Part shown: one piece after another, positions 1 through 8,408 of the stretch
Layout: each line of letters begins with the position of its first letter
Position numbering within the stretch: position 1 is the first letter of the stretch
Assembly (NCBI RefSeq): GCF_001458115.1
Contig: NZ_CZRP01000011.1
Location: forward strand, 620,001-684,000
Reading direction: 5' to 3'
From: Gracilibacillus massiliensis
GTDB taxonomy: Bacteria > Bacillota > Bacilli > Bacillales > Amphibacillaceae
DNA: 64,000 nt
Program-made: the position numbers and the translations under genes
Notes under the pieces: model-generated
The model's input: the letters and a program-made list of their open reading frames with translations, nothing else
Databases searched by the model: none
What the model was told of the DNA's origin: nothing

Positions 1-53
1 TCATCACGCATTGGTTGTGCCATTTCTCTCATATATTCTTCATATGCATTCAT
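1..53 (-). CDS. Bacilliredoxin (BrxA/YphP family), 5' end only
   Basis: The minus strand begins an ATG reading frame at 53-51 that runs off the window edge. It has a perfect AGGAGG-type ribosome site at about 58-65. The 17 visible residues, starting MNAYEEYMREMAQPMR, resemble the N-terminus of the YphP/BrxA bacilliredoxins, small thioredoxin-fold proteins that remove bacillithiol from oxidised proteins. The active-site CGC motif lies outside the window, so the call rests on the N-terminus alone. Confidence 0.55.
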   Translation of the reverse strand, partial: MNAYEEYMREMAQPMRD

Positions 54-123
54 ATTTAACCTCCTAAATTTCGTGTAATCCAATTTTAACAAAAAAGGTA
101 CAGTGTTAGCGACATATATGATT

Positions 124-1839
124 CTATAGAACTGTAACTTTTAACCAACCTCTTACGCTGTTAATGAACCATATTTGATCGAAATTTTTTATATCAGTCA
201 AGCGAATCCTTTTTTCTATTAAATTACCTTCATTTAATAACTTTTCTCGATAAGTACCTGCTAACAGCCCATCTGTAATAGGAGGAGTATAGTAAGTACC
301 GTTCTTTTCTAATACGATATTACCAATTGTAAATTCCGTAATAAAGCCATCCTCGTTCCATAAAAGTGTCGTCATTGCCTCATCAGGCATATCTTGATCA
401 AAAGCCTGATATAATAATCGATTCGTTGTCTTATGATAGAGAAAATTATTTTCTTTATCTACTGGATTTTTTGCAATAGCTACTTGTATTTGATTGGATA
501 ATTTGTTTATTGGCTGATATTCTACTTCGAAATTTCCATCTGTATGGACCAGTAACCTTACTTTAAATAGACCAGTTGAATTCTCTTTAGCAACATTTTC
601 TAATTGTTCTTTTAGATGATCAAAGTTAATGGAAATTTGAAAATAGTCAGCCGATTGCTTTAATCTACTAAAATGATAAGATAATAAAGGATAATGCCCA
701 TTTTCCAATTTAATAGATTCTAATAGTGAGAAGTCTTGTCGTTGTTGATGAAGAACCGCTGCCTTTTGCATTAATTCTTGATACTCAGCAGTAGACGTTG
801 ACTCCCATGTTATCCCGCCTCCTGTTCCATAAGTCGCGACTCCATCTTTAATAACAACTGTACGGATTGGAACGTTAAAAGTTGCTTGACGTTCTGGAGT
901 GATAAATCCTATCGCTCCGCAGTACACATCGCGTGGTGTATCTTCTAATTCAGCAATATATTTCATCGTCTCTACTTTAGGAGCACCTGTAATAGAACCA
1001 CATGGGAATAATGCTTTAAACCAATCAAAAACACTATTTTTTTCTAATTCAGCCGTAATTGTAGAGGTCATTTGATGTACAGTTGGATATGTCTCTATAT
1101 CAAATAAACTTTCTACATGGACCGTTCCTGGTTTCGCAATTCGACCTAAATCATTCCTCAATAAATCGACAATCATTACATTTTCTGCTTGATCTTTTTT
1201 GGAATTTTTCAATTGCTCTTTTAACTCTACATCACTAGCTAATGTTTTTCCTCGTTTGATCGTTCCTTTCATCGGTTTTGTTGTAATTTTTCCTTTATCA
1301 ACTTGAAAGAACAATTCGGGTGATACGGACAAAATTTGAAAATCCTCTAGATCGAAATATGCACTATAGGAGGCCGATTGGTTTTTTAATAACTGCTTGT
1401 AAAATGAATAACTATCTCCTTCAAACTCTGCCTTTAACCTTGTAGTGAAATTCACTTGATATGTAATGCCCTGTCCAATGAGTGATTTGATTTTCTCTAT
1501 CATTTGATTATAGCGACCATTGCTCATGGTATTTTTCCACCTGTAAATAGAGTATGGTAAGGCTTCTTTCTTTTTAATAGGATATATTAATTTCTCCTTA
1601 AAAACTCCAAACCAAAGTAATGGTAAAGAACTCTCGGCTCTTACTTTATAACTGTCGTCAAAAGCTGGGGCGGCTTCGTATGAAACATATCCAGCAAGGT
1701 AATAACCTTTCTGTAAAGCATTTTCTATTTTTACGAAAGCCTCGGGCACACGATCTATTTCGGTTGCTGTAATGATCTCGATTGGATTTGTGAATGTGCT
1801 CTCCATACCTTTAAAATCGAACTGTAGAAATGCTTTCAT
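124..1839 (-). CDS. pabB: Aminodeoxychorismate synthase component I fused to aminodeoxychorismate lyase (PabB-PabC)
   Basis: This 571-residue protein makes 4-aminobenzoate for folate synthesis. Residues 1 to about 360 are a chorismate-binding domain that aminates chorismate, with signatures SPELFF near 175, PMKGTIKRG near 190 and SITGAPKVETM near 278. The C-terminal 200 residues look like the PLP-dependent PabC lyase that releases pyruvate: HKTTNR places the likely PLP lysine near 470, and GLLAGTYRE matches the fold-type IV C-terminal motif. The gene follows pabA with no gap: the pabA stop and this ATG are adjacent, so the two are probably translationally coupled. No other folate genes are nearby. 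The fused architecture is known in other bacteria. Confidence 0.9.
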   Translation of the reverse strand: MKAFLQFDFKGMESTFTNPIEIITATEIDRVPEAFVKIENALQKGYYLAGYVSYEAAPAFDDSYKVRAESSLPLLWFGVFKEKLIYPIKKKEALPYSIYRWKNTMSNGRYNQMIEKIKSLIGQGITYQVNFTTRLKAEFEGDSYSFYKQLLKNQSASYSAYFDLEDFQILSVSPELFFQVDKGKITTKPMKGTIKRGKTLASDVELKEQLKNSKKDQAENVMIVDLLRNDLGRIAKPGTVHVESLFDIETYPTVHQMTSTITAELEKNSVFDWFKALFPCGSITGAPKVETMKYIAELEDTPRDVYCGAIGFITPERQATFNVPIRTVVIKDGVATYGTGGGITWESTSTAEYQELMQKAAVLHQQRQDFSLLESIKLENGHYPLLSYHFSRLKQSADYFQISINFDHLKEQLENVAKENSTGLFKVRLLVHTDGNFEVEYQPINKLSNQIQVAIAKNPVDKENNFLYHKTTNRLLYQAFDQDMPDEAMTTLLWNEDGFITEFTIGNIVLEKNGTYYTPPITDGLLAGTYREKLLNEGNLIEKRIRLTDIKNFDQIWFINSVRGWLKVTVL

Positions 1840-2442
1840 TTACAACACTTCCCTTCGATAGTTGACCGTTTGATCTCTCATTTTCAGACTATTTTTGACA
1901 AGCTCATAACCATATTCAGTTAAAATCGCCTCTGGATGAAATTGGACTCCTTCTATTGGTAAGAGCTGATGTTTTACAGCCATCACTGTTTGATTTTCTT
2001 CTGTTAGGGCGGTTATTAATAAGTCATTTGGCATAGAGTTTTTGTTGGCTGCAAGAGAATGATATCTCGTTACCTTAAAAGAAGCAGGCAAGTTGTGAAA
2101 AATACCATCATTTTTATGGTGGATCGTACTTGTCATCCCGTGCATCGGTTTACTTGCAGGGACGATTTCACCACCAAAAAATTCAATGATAATTTGCATC
2201 CCGAGACAGACACCAAAAACAGGAATTACTTTATGAAAATGTTCTAAAGCTTTGAATGAAATTCCACTATCTGCAGGTGACCCTGGTCCAGGAGATAGGA
2301 CCAGAAGGGTAGGATTTATTGCTGCAATTTCATTAATTGACGTCTTATCGTTTCGAAATACAACGACATCTTCTCGCATTTGACGGTAATATTGTACTAG
2401 ATTGTATGTAAATGAATCATAATTATCGATAATCACAATCAT
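1840..2442 (-). CDS. pabA: Aminodeoxychorismate synthase glutamine amidotransferase subunit (PabA/TrpG type)
   Basis: A 200-residue class I glutamine amidotransferase that supplies ammonia to PabB. The nucleophile is Cys79 in FGVCLGMQ, and the His169/Glu171 pair is in QFHPEA. The N-terminal IDNYDSFTYN and the LSPGPGSP oxyanion loop are typical. The ATG at 2442 follows a GAGGG ribosome site at normal spacing. In many Bacillaceae one such subunit serves both anthranilate and aminodeoxychorismate synthases. The adjacent pabB argues for the folate role here, but dual use cannot be excluded. Confidence 0.9.
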   Translation of the reverse strand: MIVIIDNYDSFTYNLVQYYRQMREDVVVFRNDKTSINEIAAINPTLLVLSPGPGSPADSGISFKALEHFHKVIPVFGVCLGMQIIIEFFGGEIVPASKPMHGMTSTIHHKNDGIFHNLPASFKVTRYHSLAANKNSMPNDLLITALTEENQTVMAVKHQLLPIEGVQFHPEAILTEYGYELVKNSLKMRDQTVNYRREVL

Positions 2443-2659
2443 GAGCTTTCCCTCACTTAAATATAGAGTTACGAATTTATCACAGTTTGAGTCTTCACAA
2501 TTCCCTAAACAAAAATAGCATAGAAATTATGTCTAGTTTAAATGGAAGCTAATTTACTGATTGATGTTTCAATTTATTATAACGTAATTTACAAAGGTTA
2601 AAAAGTGAAGTATATGGAGGATAAATAATTGAAGTTCTTTGTTATAGTGTAATTTCAGG

Positions 2660-2726
2660 TTGACATTATTTTCATATTTAATTATAATTATCTACGTACT
2701 TGGAATGATAATCATTTTCAATTATC
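2660..2726 (+). promoter_or_regulatory. Sigma-A promoter with Fur box upstream of the siderophore permease genes
   Basis: TTGACA at 2660-2665 and TATAAT at 2683-2688 are 17 bp apart, a consensus promoter. AATGATAATCATTTTCAATT, from 2704, resembles the Fur box and sits just after the expected start site, so iron-replete Fur should block transcription. The remainder of the 318-bp gap between pabA and this operon shows no gene. Confidence 0.8.
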
Positions 2727-2760
2727 GTGATAAGAATTTAATAGGTTAAGAGGATTACAT

Positions 2761-3714
2761 ATGAAATTATGGATATTAATTATTTCTACCATTATTCTAT
2801 CATTCATATCATTATTTATAGGTGCGATTGATATCAGTATTAGTGATTTGTTTGACTGGAATTCAGACGAAACACATATTTTCTTAATAAGCAGGGTACC
2901 ACGCTTACTGGCAATTATTTTGGCGGGTGCGGGCATGAGTATTGCAGGGTTAATCATGCAGGCGTTAAGTCGTAATAAATTTGTGTCTCCAACAACAGCA
3001 GGTACGTTAGATGCTGCAAAACTAGGAATCTTAATTTCTATGTTGTTTATTACAAACGTTACATACACACAGCAAATTATTTTTAGTTTTGCATTTGCTT
3101 TAGTTGGAACATTTATTTTTATGCAAATTCTAGATCGTATCAAATTTAAAGATGCTATTTTTGTTCCGTTAATCGGGATTATGTACGGAAATATTTTATC
3201 ATCGATTACCACTTTTTTTGCATATGAAGCGGATCTGATCCAAAATATTTCGGCTTGGTTAATGGGGAGTTTTACGTTAATAATATCTGGACGCTATGAG
3301 CTTTTATATATTAGTATTCCAGCTATTATTTTAGCATATCTCTTTGCAAATAAATTTACTGTCGCCGGAATGGGTGAAGAATTCGCAAAAAATCTAGGAT
3401 TAAGTTATAAAGTAGTACTAAATATAGGTTTATTCCTTGTTGCGATTATTTCGACAACAGTAGTGTTAACTGTTGGGGTTATTCCTTTTTTAGGATTAAT
3501 TGTACCTAATATTGTATCGATTTATTTAGGTGATAACTTGCGGAAAATCATCCCGCATACGATGTTATTAGGGGTTGTCTTTCTCTTAATCTGTGACATT
3601 ATTGGCCGTGTCATTATTCACCCTTATGAGATACCTGTAAACGTTACGGTAGCAGTAATAGGCAGTGCAATCTTCTTAATTATGTTGCTTAGGGGGAGAG
3701 CATATGCGAAATAG
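2761..3714 (+). CDS. Ferric-siderophore ABC transporter permease, YclN/FatD-like
   Basis: A 317-residue FecCD-family inner-membrane permease with about nine or ten hydrophobic segments. Family features include RVPRLLAIILAGAGMSIAG near 40-60 and the GVIPFLGLIVPNI loop near 240 that contacts the ATPase. It is the first gene of a permease-permease-ATPase-binding protein order identical to B. subtilis yclNOPQ, which imports petrobactin-type siderophores. It overlaps the next gene by 11 bp, implying coupled translation. Control is by the Fur-boxed promoter directly upstream. The exact siderophore cannot be read from the sequence. Confidence 0.85.
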   Translation: MKLWILIISTIILSFISLFIGAIDISISDLFDWNSDETHIFLISRVPRLLAIILAGAGMSIAGLIMQALSRNKFVSPTTAGTLDAAKLGILISMLFITNVTYTQQIIFSFAFALVGTFIFMQILDRIKFKDAIFVPLIGIMYGNILSSITTFFAYEADLIQNISAWLMGSFTLIISGRYELLYISIPAIILAYLFANKFTVAGMGEEFAKNLGLSYKVVLNIGLFLVAIISTTVVLTVGVIPFLGLIVPNIVSIYLGDNLRKIIPHTMLLGVVFLLICDIIGRVIIHPYEIPVNVTVAVIGSAIFLIMLLRGRAYAK

Positions 3715-4657
3715 TACAAAAATGATTTTGTTATTTATATTGGTGATTATCAGTATTCTTTTGTATGGGTTCTATGATATTAAAGGTGGATTTGATTATG
3801 CTTTCCCAAGACGGATGATTCGTGTTGCCGCAATGGTGATCACTGGAGTTGCGATTTCCTATTCAACTGTCGTATTTCAGACGATCACTCATAATCGGAT
3901 TTTAACCCCTAGTGTGATCGGTATTGGTTCCATGTATGAAGTCGTGCAGACTTTAATATACTTTTTTGCAGGTTCGATGTCGATTTGGGTGCTTAATAAA
4001 TATTTGAATTTTGGTGCAGCGATTATAGCAATGATTGTATTTGCCCTACTGTTATATCGATTCTTATTTCGACCTGATAAGTATCCGATCTACTTACTTT
4101 TATTAATCGGGATGATTATCGGCACACTTTTAGGTAGTTTTGTAACATTTTTACAAGTGTTAATTGATCCAGTCGAATACTTAGGACTGCAATCACAATT
4201 ATTTGCATCTTTTACAAAAGTAAAGGCGGAGTTACTATATATTGCTTTGGGAATATTGATTATCGCGTTTATTTATGGTTATTTCATTATGAAAAAACTA
4301 GATGTGATGTCGCTTGGTCGGGAAAATGCGATAAACCTGGGTATTAATTATGATCGGATGGTAATGAATATTTTAATATTGTCATCGGTTTTAATTGCCA
4401 CCTCGACAGCGTTGGTAGGATCTATTACGTTCTTTGGATTAATTGTTGCGAATCTTTCCTATCAATTTTTCGTTACCTATAAGCACTCGACTCTGATTTT
4501 AGGTGCAAGCTTGTTTAGTATTGTCGCCTTAGTTGGTGGTCAATTTCTGGTGGAGCATGTATTGGAATTGCGTACAACCATAAGTGTTATTATTAATTTT
4601 GTTGGTGGAATTTACTTTATTTACTTACTATTAAAAGAAAGTAGGGCTTCAGGATGA
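3704..4657 (+). CDS. Ferric-siderophore ABC transporter permease, YclO/FatC-like
   Basis: Second FecCD-type permease, 317 residues, expected to form a heterodimeric channel with the upstream protein. RMIRVAAMVITGVAISYS near 35-55 and VGSITFFGLIVANL near 240-255 are the family signatures. It starts inside the end of the upstream gene, and its TGA overlaps the ATG of the ATPase gene, so the three genes are a tight transcriptional and translational unit. The B. subtilis YclO equivalence is inferred from gene order and general similarity. Confidence 0.85.
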   Translation: MRNSTKMILLFILVIISILLYGFYDIKGGFDYAFPRRMIRVAAMVITGVAISYSTVVFQTITHNRILTPSVIGIGSMYEVVQTLIYFFAGSMSIWVLNKYLNFGAAIIAMIVFALLLYRFLFRPDKYPIYLLLLIGMIIGTLLGSFVTFLQVLIDPVEYLGLQSQLFASFTKVKAELLYIALGILIIAFIYGYFIMKKLDVMSLGRENAINLGINYDRMVMNILILSSVLIATSTALVGSITFFGLIVANLSYQFFVTYKHSTLILGASLFSIVALVGGQFLVEHVLELRTTISVIINFVGGIYFIYLLLKESRASG

Positions 4658-5421
4658 TTGAAATCAAGAGACTAACAAAACTATATGGTAAGAAGTCTGT
4701 CGTAGAAGATGTATCAGTCAATATTGAACCCGGAACGATTACCTCTTTTATCGGTCCGAATGGTGCTGGTAAATCTACTCTTCTTTCTATGGTGAGTAGG
4801 TTATTGAATGCAGATACAGGAGAGGTTTTACTTGATCAAAATGATGTGAAAAAGTGGAAGTCTAATGATTTTGCTAAGCGAGTTGCGATATTAAGACAAG
4901 CAAACTTTATTAATGTTCGCTTGACAATCCGTGAACTTGTTTCCTTTGGTCGATATCCATATTCCAAGGGCCGACTAACAGCAGAAGACGAAAAATTCGT
5001 CGATCAGGCACTGGAATATATGAACTTAACCGATATGCAAGATCAGTTTTTAGACGAATTATCTGGAGGACAAAAACAACGCGCCTTTATTGCGATGGTG
5101 ATTGCTCAGGATACTGATTATATTCTACTTGATGAGCCTCTAAATAATTTAGATATGAAGCATTCTGTTCAAATTATGAAAATATTACGTAAACTTGTAA
5201 ATGAACTAGGGAGAACCGTTGTTATTGTCTTACATGATATTAACTTCGCTTCCGTTTATTCAGATCGTATTGTTGCCATGAAAGATGGGAAACTGGTCAA
5301 AAATGGTCTTACCAATGAAATAATTAATTCAGATACATTGAGAGAAATTTATGATATGAATATTCCAATTCAAGAGCAAGATGGATGCAGGATTTGTGTT
5401 TATTTTAATTCTCAAACGTAG
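4654..5421 (+). CDS. Ferric-siderophore ABC transporter ATPase, YclP-like
   Basis: A 255-residue ATP-binding subunit that powers siderophore uptake. Walker A is GPNGAGKST near 34-42, the ABC signature is LSGGQKQR near 135, Walker B ends in YILLDEP near 158 and the switch histidine is in VLHDIN near 190. It shares the ATGA overlap with the permease gene. A strong hairpin terminator follows directly, so the binding protein gene downstream depends on its own promoter. Confidence 0.9.
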   Translation: MIEIKRLTKLYGKKSVVEDVSVNIEPGTITSFIGPNGAGKSTLLSMVSRLLNADTGEVLLDQNDVKKWKSNDFAKRVAILRQANFINVRLTIRELVSFGRYPYSKGRLTAEDEKFVDQALEYMNLTDMQDQFLDELSGGQKQRAFIAMVIAQDTDYILLDEPLNNLDMKHSVQIMKILRKLVNELGRTVVIVLHDINFASVYSDRIVAMKDGKLVKNGLTNEIINSDTLREIYDMNIPIQEQDGCRICVYFNSQT

Positions 5422-5436
5422 TTTTTAAATTTATTT

Positions 5437-5489
5437 ACGGTCTAGAGAAACAGTTTTACCTTAAAAGCTCTTTTTCTCTAGACCGTTTT
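5437..5489 (+). terminator. Rho-independent terminator after the siderophore ATPase gene
   Basis: ACGGTCTAGAGAAA pairs with TTTCTCTAGACCGT across a short loop and is followed by a T-rich run. It separates the permease/ATPase genes from the binding-protein gene. Confidence 0.85.
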
Positions 5490-5541
5490 GTATGTTATCC
5501 ATCAAATATAGTAAAAATATTCAAAAAAATGAAAAATGTTA

Positions 5542-5605
5542 TTGACGATATTGATTAATAACAGTATAATGATAATTGTTATCAATGATAATGATTATCA
5601 TTATT
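5542..5605 (+). promoter_or_regulatory. Sigma-A promoter with tandem Fur boxes before the siderophore-binding lipoprotein
   Basis: TTGACG (5542-5547) and TATAAT (5565-5570) are 17 bp apart. The palindrome TGATAATTGTTATCA (5570-5584) and the stronger ATGATAATGATTATCATTAT (5585-5604) follow back to back and would cover the start site. This arrangement predicts tighter iron repression than at the permease promoter. Confidence 0.85.
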
Positions 5606-5638
5606 AATAATAAAAGATACATAAGAGGAGAGAGTATA

Positions 5639-6706
5639 ATGAAAAAATGGCAATTAGCTATAGTATTTTTAGTTTTTGCAGTATTGTTGGCAGCTTGTGG
5701 TACTGATGAAGAGAGTGCTACAGAGGGAACAGATGAGGCTGTTGCTTCAGAAGATCAAACTTCTGAGGATCAAGAATCAGACAATGAAGGTGAAACGGAA
5801 GCAACAGATGATGAAGGTTCGAACTACCCGATGACTATATCTCCAACAATCTCGGGAACAGAAGATAGAGACGGTACAGAATATAACTTTGCGGAAGTTG
5901 AACTTGAGGAAAAACCAGAAAATATTGTAGTATTTGACTATGGTTTCTTAGATACATTAGATACTCTTGGTGTGGAAGGTATTGTAGGTGTTGCCAATGG
6001 AAATACATTACCTGATCATTTAGAGGAATATAATTCTGATGACTATACGAGCATAGGTAGTTTAAAGGAACCACTACTTGAAGATATTGCTGCATTAGAA
6101 CCTGATGTAATCTTTATTTCTGGACGTCAATCGGCATTTTATGACCAATTGAAGGAGATCACTCCAAATGTAGTATTCGTCGGAACTACTCAGGATGACT
6201 ATTGGAATACCTTTTTAGATTCAGTAGATATAGCAGCAAAAATGTTTGACAAAGAAGAAGAAGCTGAAGAATATCTTGCTAAATTTGATACAGCATTAGC
6301 AGAAGTAGAGGAGCTAGCGGGTAACTATGAAACAAGCTTAGTAACGATGTACAACGAAGGTAGTTTATCAGGTTTTGCTACAAATTCTCGTTTTGGTTAT
6401 ATTTATGACGTATATGGTTTCGAGCCAGTAACAGAAGATATTGAAGCCTCTTCTCATGGTTCTAACTTTGGGTTTGAAGCAATTCTAGAATTTGATCCAG
6501 AAGTATTATTTGTTATAGATCGTACAGCAGCGATAAATGGCGAATCTAACATTGATACAGATATGGAAAATGACATCATTCAAAAAACGACAGCTTATGA
6601 AAATGAACAAATCGTTTACTTAGATGGAGCACTTTGGTATCTAAGTGGTGGTGGTCTTCAATCAGAACTTGCAAAAATTGAAGAAGTTGTAGAAGCATTG
6701 AAGTAA
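5639..6706 (+). CDS. Ferric-siderophore-binding lipoprotein, YclQ/FatB-like
   Basis: A 355-residue extracellular binding protein. Its signal peptide ends in the lipobox LAAC (Cys20), so it is anchored to the outer face of the membrane. A long acidic, Glu/Asp/Ser-rich linker spans about residues 21-60, before a periplasmic-binding fold of the FepB/BtuF type (ENIVVFDYGFLDTLDTLGV; GSLKEPLLEDIAALEPD). An in-frame ATG lies 63 bp upstream inside the Fur box, but the ATG at 5639 has the ribosome site (AGGAGAG) and gives a proper signal peptide. It completes the importer encoded just upstream and has its own Fur-controlled promoter. Confidence 0.9.
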   Translation: MKKWQLAIVFLVFAVLLAACGTDEESATEGTDEAVASEDQTSEDQESDNEGETEATDDEGSNYPMTISPTISGTEDRDGTEYNFAEVELEEKPENIVVFDYGFLDTLDTLGVEGIVGVANGNTLPDHLEEYNSDDYTSIGSLKEPLLEDIAALEPDVIFISGRQSAFYDQLKEITPNVVFVGTTQDDYWNTFLDSVDIAAKMFDKEEEAEEYLAKFDTALAEVEELAGNYETSLVTMYNEGSLSGFATNSRFGYIYDVYGFEPVTEDIEASSHGSNFGFEAILEFDPEVLFVIDRTAAINGESNIDTDMENDIIQKTTAYENEQIVYLDGALWYLSGGGLQSELAKIEEVVEALK

Positions 6707-6774
6707 AGATAACTCGTTTTGTTTTTAGCAAAAGTGATCGACCTGTCTTATGATCCATTATGAAGATGGACAAT

Positions 6775-6833
6775 AAAGAGACTGATTTTCGTGCATCAGT
6801 AAATGCTGATGTCGGAATCAGTCTCTTTTTTTG
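6775..6833 (+). terminator. Terminator after the siderophore-binding protein gene
   Basis: AAAGAGACTGATT pairs with AATCAGTCTCTTT around a second small hairpin and ends in seven T residues. Confidence 0.8.
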
Positions 6834-6975
6834 TATCAAAATACTGAGAAAATTTCGCGTTATGACTATTTGTCTATAAGTTTTTGTTGTGTAATAGCTT
6901 CAAATTAGGTATTATGAATTATAAGGAATAATTTTATATTACTACTATTTTTTATTAAATAAGGGGAATGGTTAT

Positions 6976-7440
6976 ATGTCATCATCGACAGAAACTAAAG
7001 TAAATGAAATCATCAAAGAATTATATAATGGATCGGTTCAAGCGATAAAAAATGTTGTACCTATTGACCATGAATTTGAAGCACCAAAAATGAGTACTCA
7101 ACCTTTAAATGTAGAATTCGGTGTATTAATTGGTTATAGCGGGACTTTTAAAGGAGATTTATTGATTCAGGCGGACAACAAGGTATTTAGCGCGATAGGA
7201 GAAGCATTATACGGAATGGAAATCTCAGACGAAATGTTGGATTCTTTTTCTGGGGAATTAGGGAATATGTTAGCTGGTAGTCTTTCTACCCATTTAGCTA
7301 ATACAGGTATTGATACAGATATTACTCATCCTACAATTATAAGTGGTCAAGCAAAGTTGACAGGGTTTAAAAGAGTATTAGAAGTTGCTATACATTATCA
7401 GAATGTAGGCGATATGAAAATGTCACTATTATTAAATTAA
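6976..7440 (+). CDS. CheX-family chemotaxis protein (CheC/CheX phosphatase fold)
   Basis: A 154-residue protein of the CheC/CheX/FliY class. The catalytic Glu-x-x-Asn pair used to hydrolyse phospho-CheY is visible as E94 and N97 in GELGNMLAG. The only other genes in the unit are a cheW and a cheY, all on the same strand with short spacers, so its likely substrate is the adjacent CheY. No kinase, receptor or flagellar gene is in the window. The GTDIDTD-type tail is not diagnostic; CheX is chosen over CheC because a single active motif is present. Confidence 0.8.
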   Translation: MSSSTETKVNEIIKELYNGSVQAIKNVVPIDHEFEAPKMSTQPLNVEFGVLIGYSGTFKGDLLIQADNKVFSAIGEALYGMEISDEMLDSFSGELGNMLAGSLSTHLANTGIDTDITHPTIISGQAKLTGFKRVLEVAIHYQNVGDMKMSLLLN

Positions 7441-7461
7441 TAAAATGGGTAGGTGAATGAA

Positions 7462-7929
7462 ATGGAAGAGACGATGACAAAAACAATCATTTTCAAACTA
7501 AACAACCAGGAATATGGTGCTAATATTGATCAGATTTTATCTATTGAAAGGTTAGAGGAGATTGTATCATTACCGCAAACCTCTGATTTTATCAAAGGGA
7601 TTATCAACTTGCGGGGTGATGTAACACCAATAATTGATTTAAGAACAAGACTTGGAATGAAAGAATTGGAGCCAACGGAACAAACTAGAGTATTAATTGC
7701 GAAAGTCCAAGGTGTACAAGTCGGTCTCATTGTTGATGAAGCAACAGACGTAATCGATATATCCCCAGAAGTAGTAGAAGATGCACCTGAATTAGTAAAA
7801 GGTGTGGACCATCGCTACATGAAAGGTGTTGCCAAGTTAGAAGACAGAGGTATGTTGTTATTACTAGACTTAAATCACGTATTAAGTTTAGACGAGTTAG
7901 ATGAAGTACAACAAGTTGCAGATGAATAA
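7462..7929 (+). CDS. cheW: CheW-like chemotaxis coupling protein
   Basis: About 155 residues forming a single CheW/SH3-like domain that normally bridges chemoreceptors and the CheA kinase. Signatures are IIFKLNNQEYG at the N-terminus, IKGIINLRGDVTPIIDLR near 45-62 and VGLIVDEATDVIDI near 85. An in-frame GTG lies 9 bp upstream, but the ATG at 7462 has better spacing from the GGGTAGG ribosome site. It is too short for a CheV, since it has no receiver domain. It lies between the CheX-like and CheY genes as a three-gene unit. Confidence 0.85.
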   Translation: MEETMTKTIIFKLNNQEYGANIDQILSIERLEEIVSLPQTSDFIKGIINLRGDVTPIIDLRTRLGMKELEPTEQTRVLIAKVQGVQVGLIVDEATDVIDISPEVVEDAPELVKGVDHRYMKGVAKLEDRGMLLLLDLNHVLSLDELDEVQQVADE

Positions 7930-7959
7930 ACATATACATAGTTAATGGAGGGGTAAGAA

Positions 7960-8316
7960 TTGGCACAAATATTAATCGTTGACGATGCTGCGTTTATGCG
8001 CATGCAATTAAAGAATATTTTTACTAATTTAGGACATGAAGTAATCGGAGAAGCGGAGAATGGCCAACAAGCGACAGAAATGTATCAAGATTTAAATCCA
8101 GATATTGTATCGATGGATATTACCATGCCTGAGATGAACGGTGTGGAAGCGACAAAAGAAATTAAAGGTAAAGATGCAAATGCAACGATAATCATGTGTT
8201 CCGCAATGGGGCAACAACAAATGGTATTGGACGCTATTAAAGCAGGAGCTTCCGATTTTATTGTCAAGCCATTTACAGAAGAGCGTGTAAAAGAAACCCT
8301 AGATAAATTATTATAA
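7960..8316 (+). CDS. cheY: CheY-like chemotaxis response regulator
   Basis: A 118-residue stand-alone receiver domain. The acidic pair D8/D9, phosphoacceptor D53 (SMDITMPEMNG), S81 (CSAMG) and K103 (IVKPF) are all present, so it should be phosphorylated and act on a target such as the flagellar switch. Translation starts at TTG (7960) behind GGAGGGG. It is the last gene of the CheX-CheW-CheY unit, and a strong terminator follows. The expected phosphatase is the CheX-like protein encoded at the start of the unit. Confidence 0.9.
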   Translation: MAQILIVDDAAFMRMQLKNIFTNLGHEVIGEAENGQQATEMYQDLNPDIVSMDITMPEMNGVEATKEIKGKDANATIIMCSAMGQQQMVLDAIKAGASDFIVKPFTEERVKETLDKLL

Positions 8317-8340
8317 GAAAAAATATTCGAGCAAACTAAA

Positions 8341-8388
8341 ATCCAAACGATGCAATTTCAATTAAAATTGTATCGATTGGATTTTTTT
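8341..8388 (+). terminator. Terminator after cheY
   Basis: ATCCAAACGATGCAATTT pairs imperfectly with AAATTGTATCGATTGGAT and is followed by seven T residues. Confidence 0.8.
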
Positions 8389-8408
8389 ATTGCGTGGTAG
8401 GAACATAC

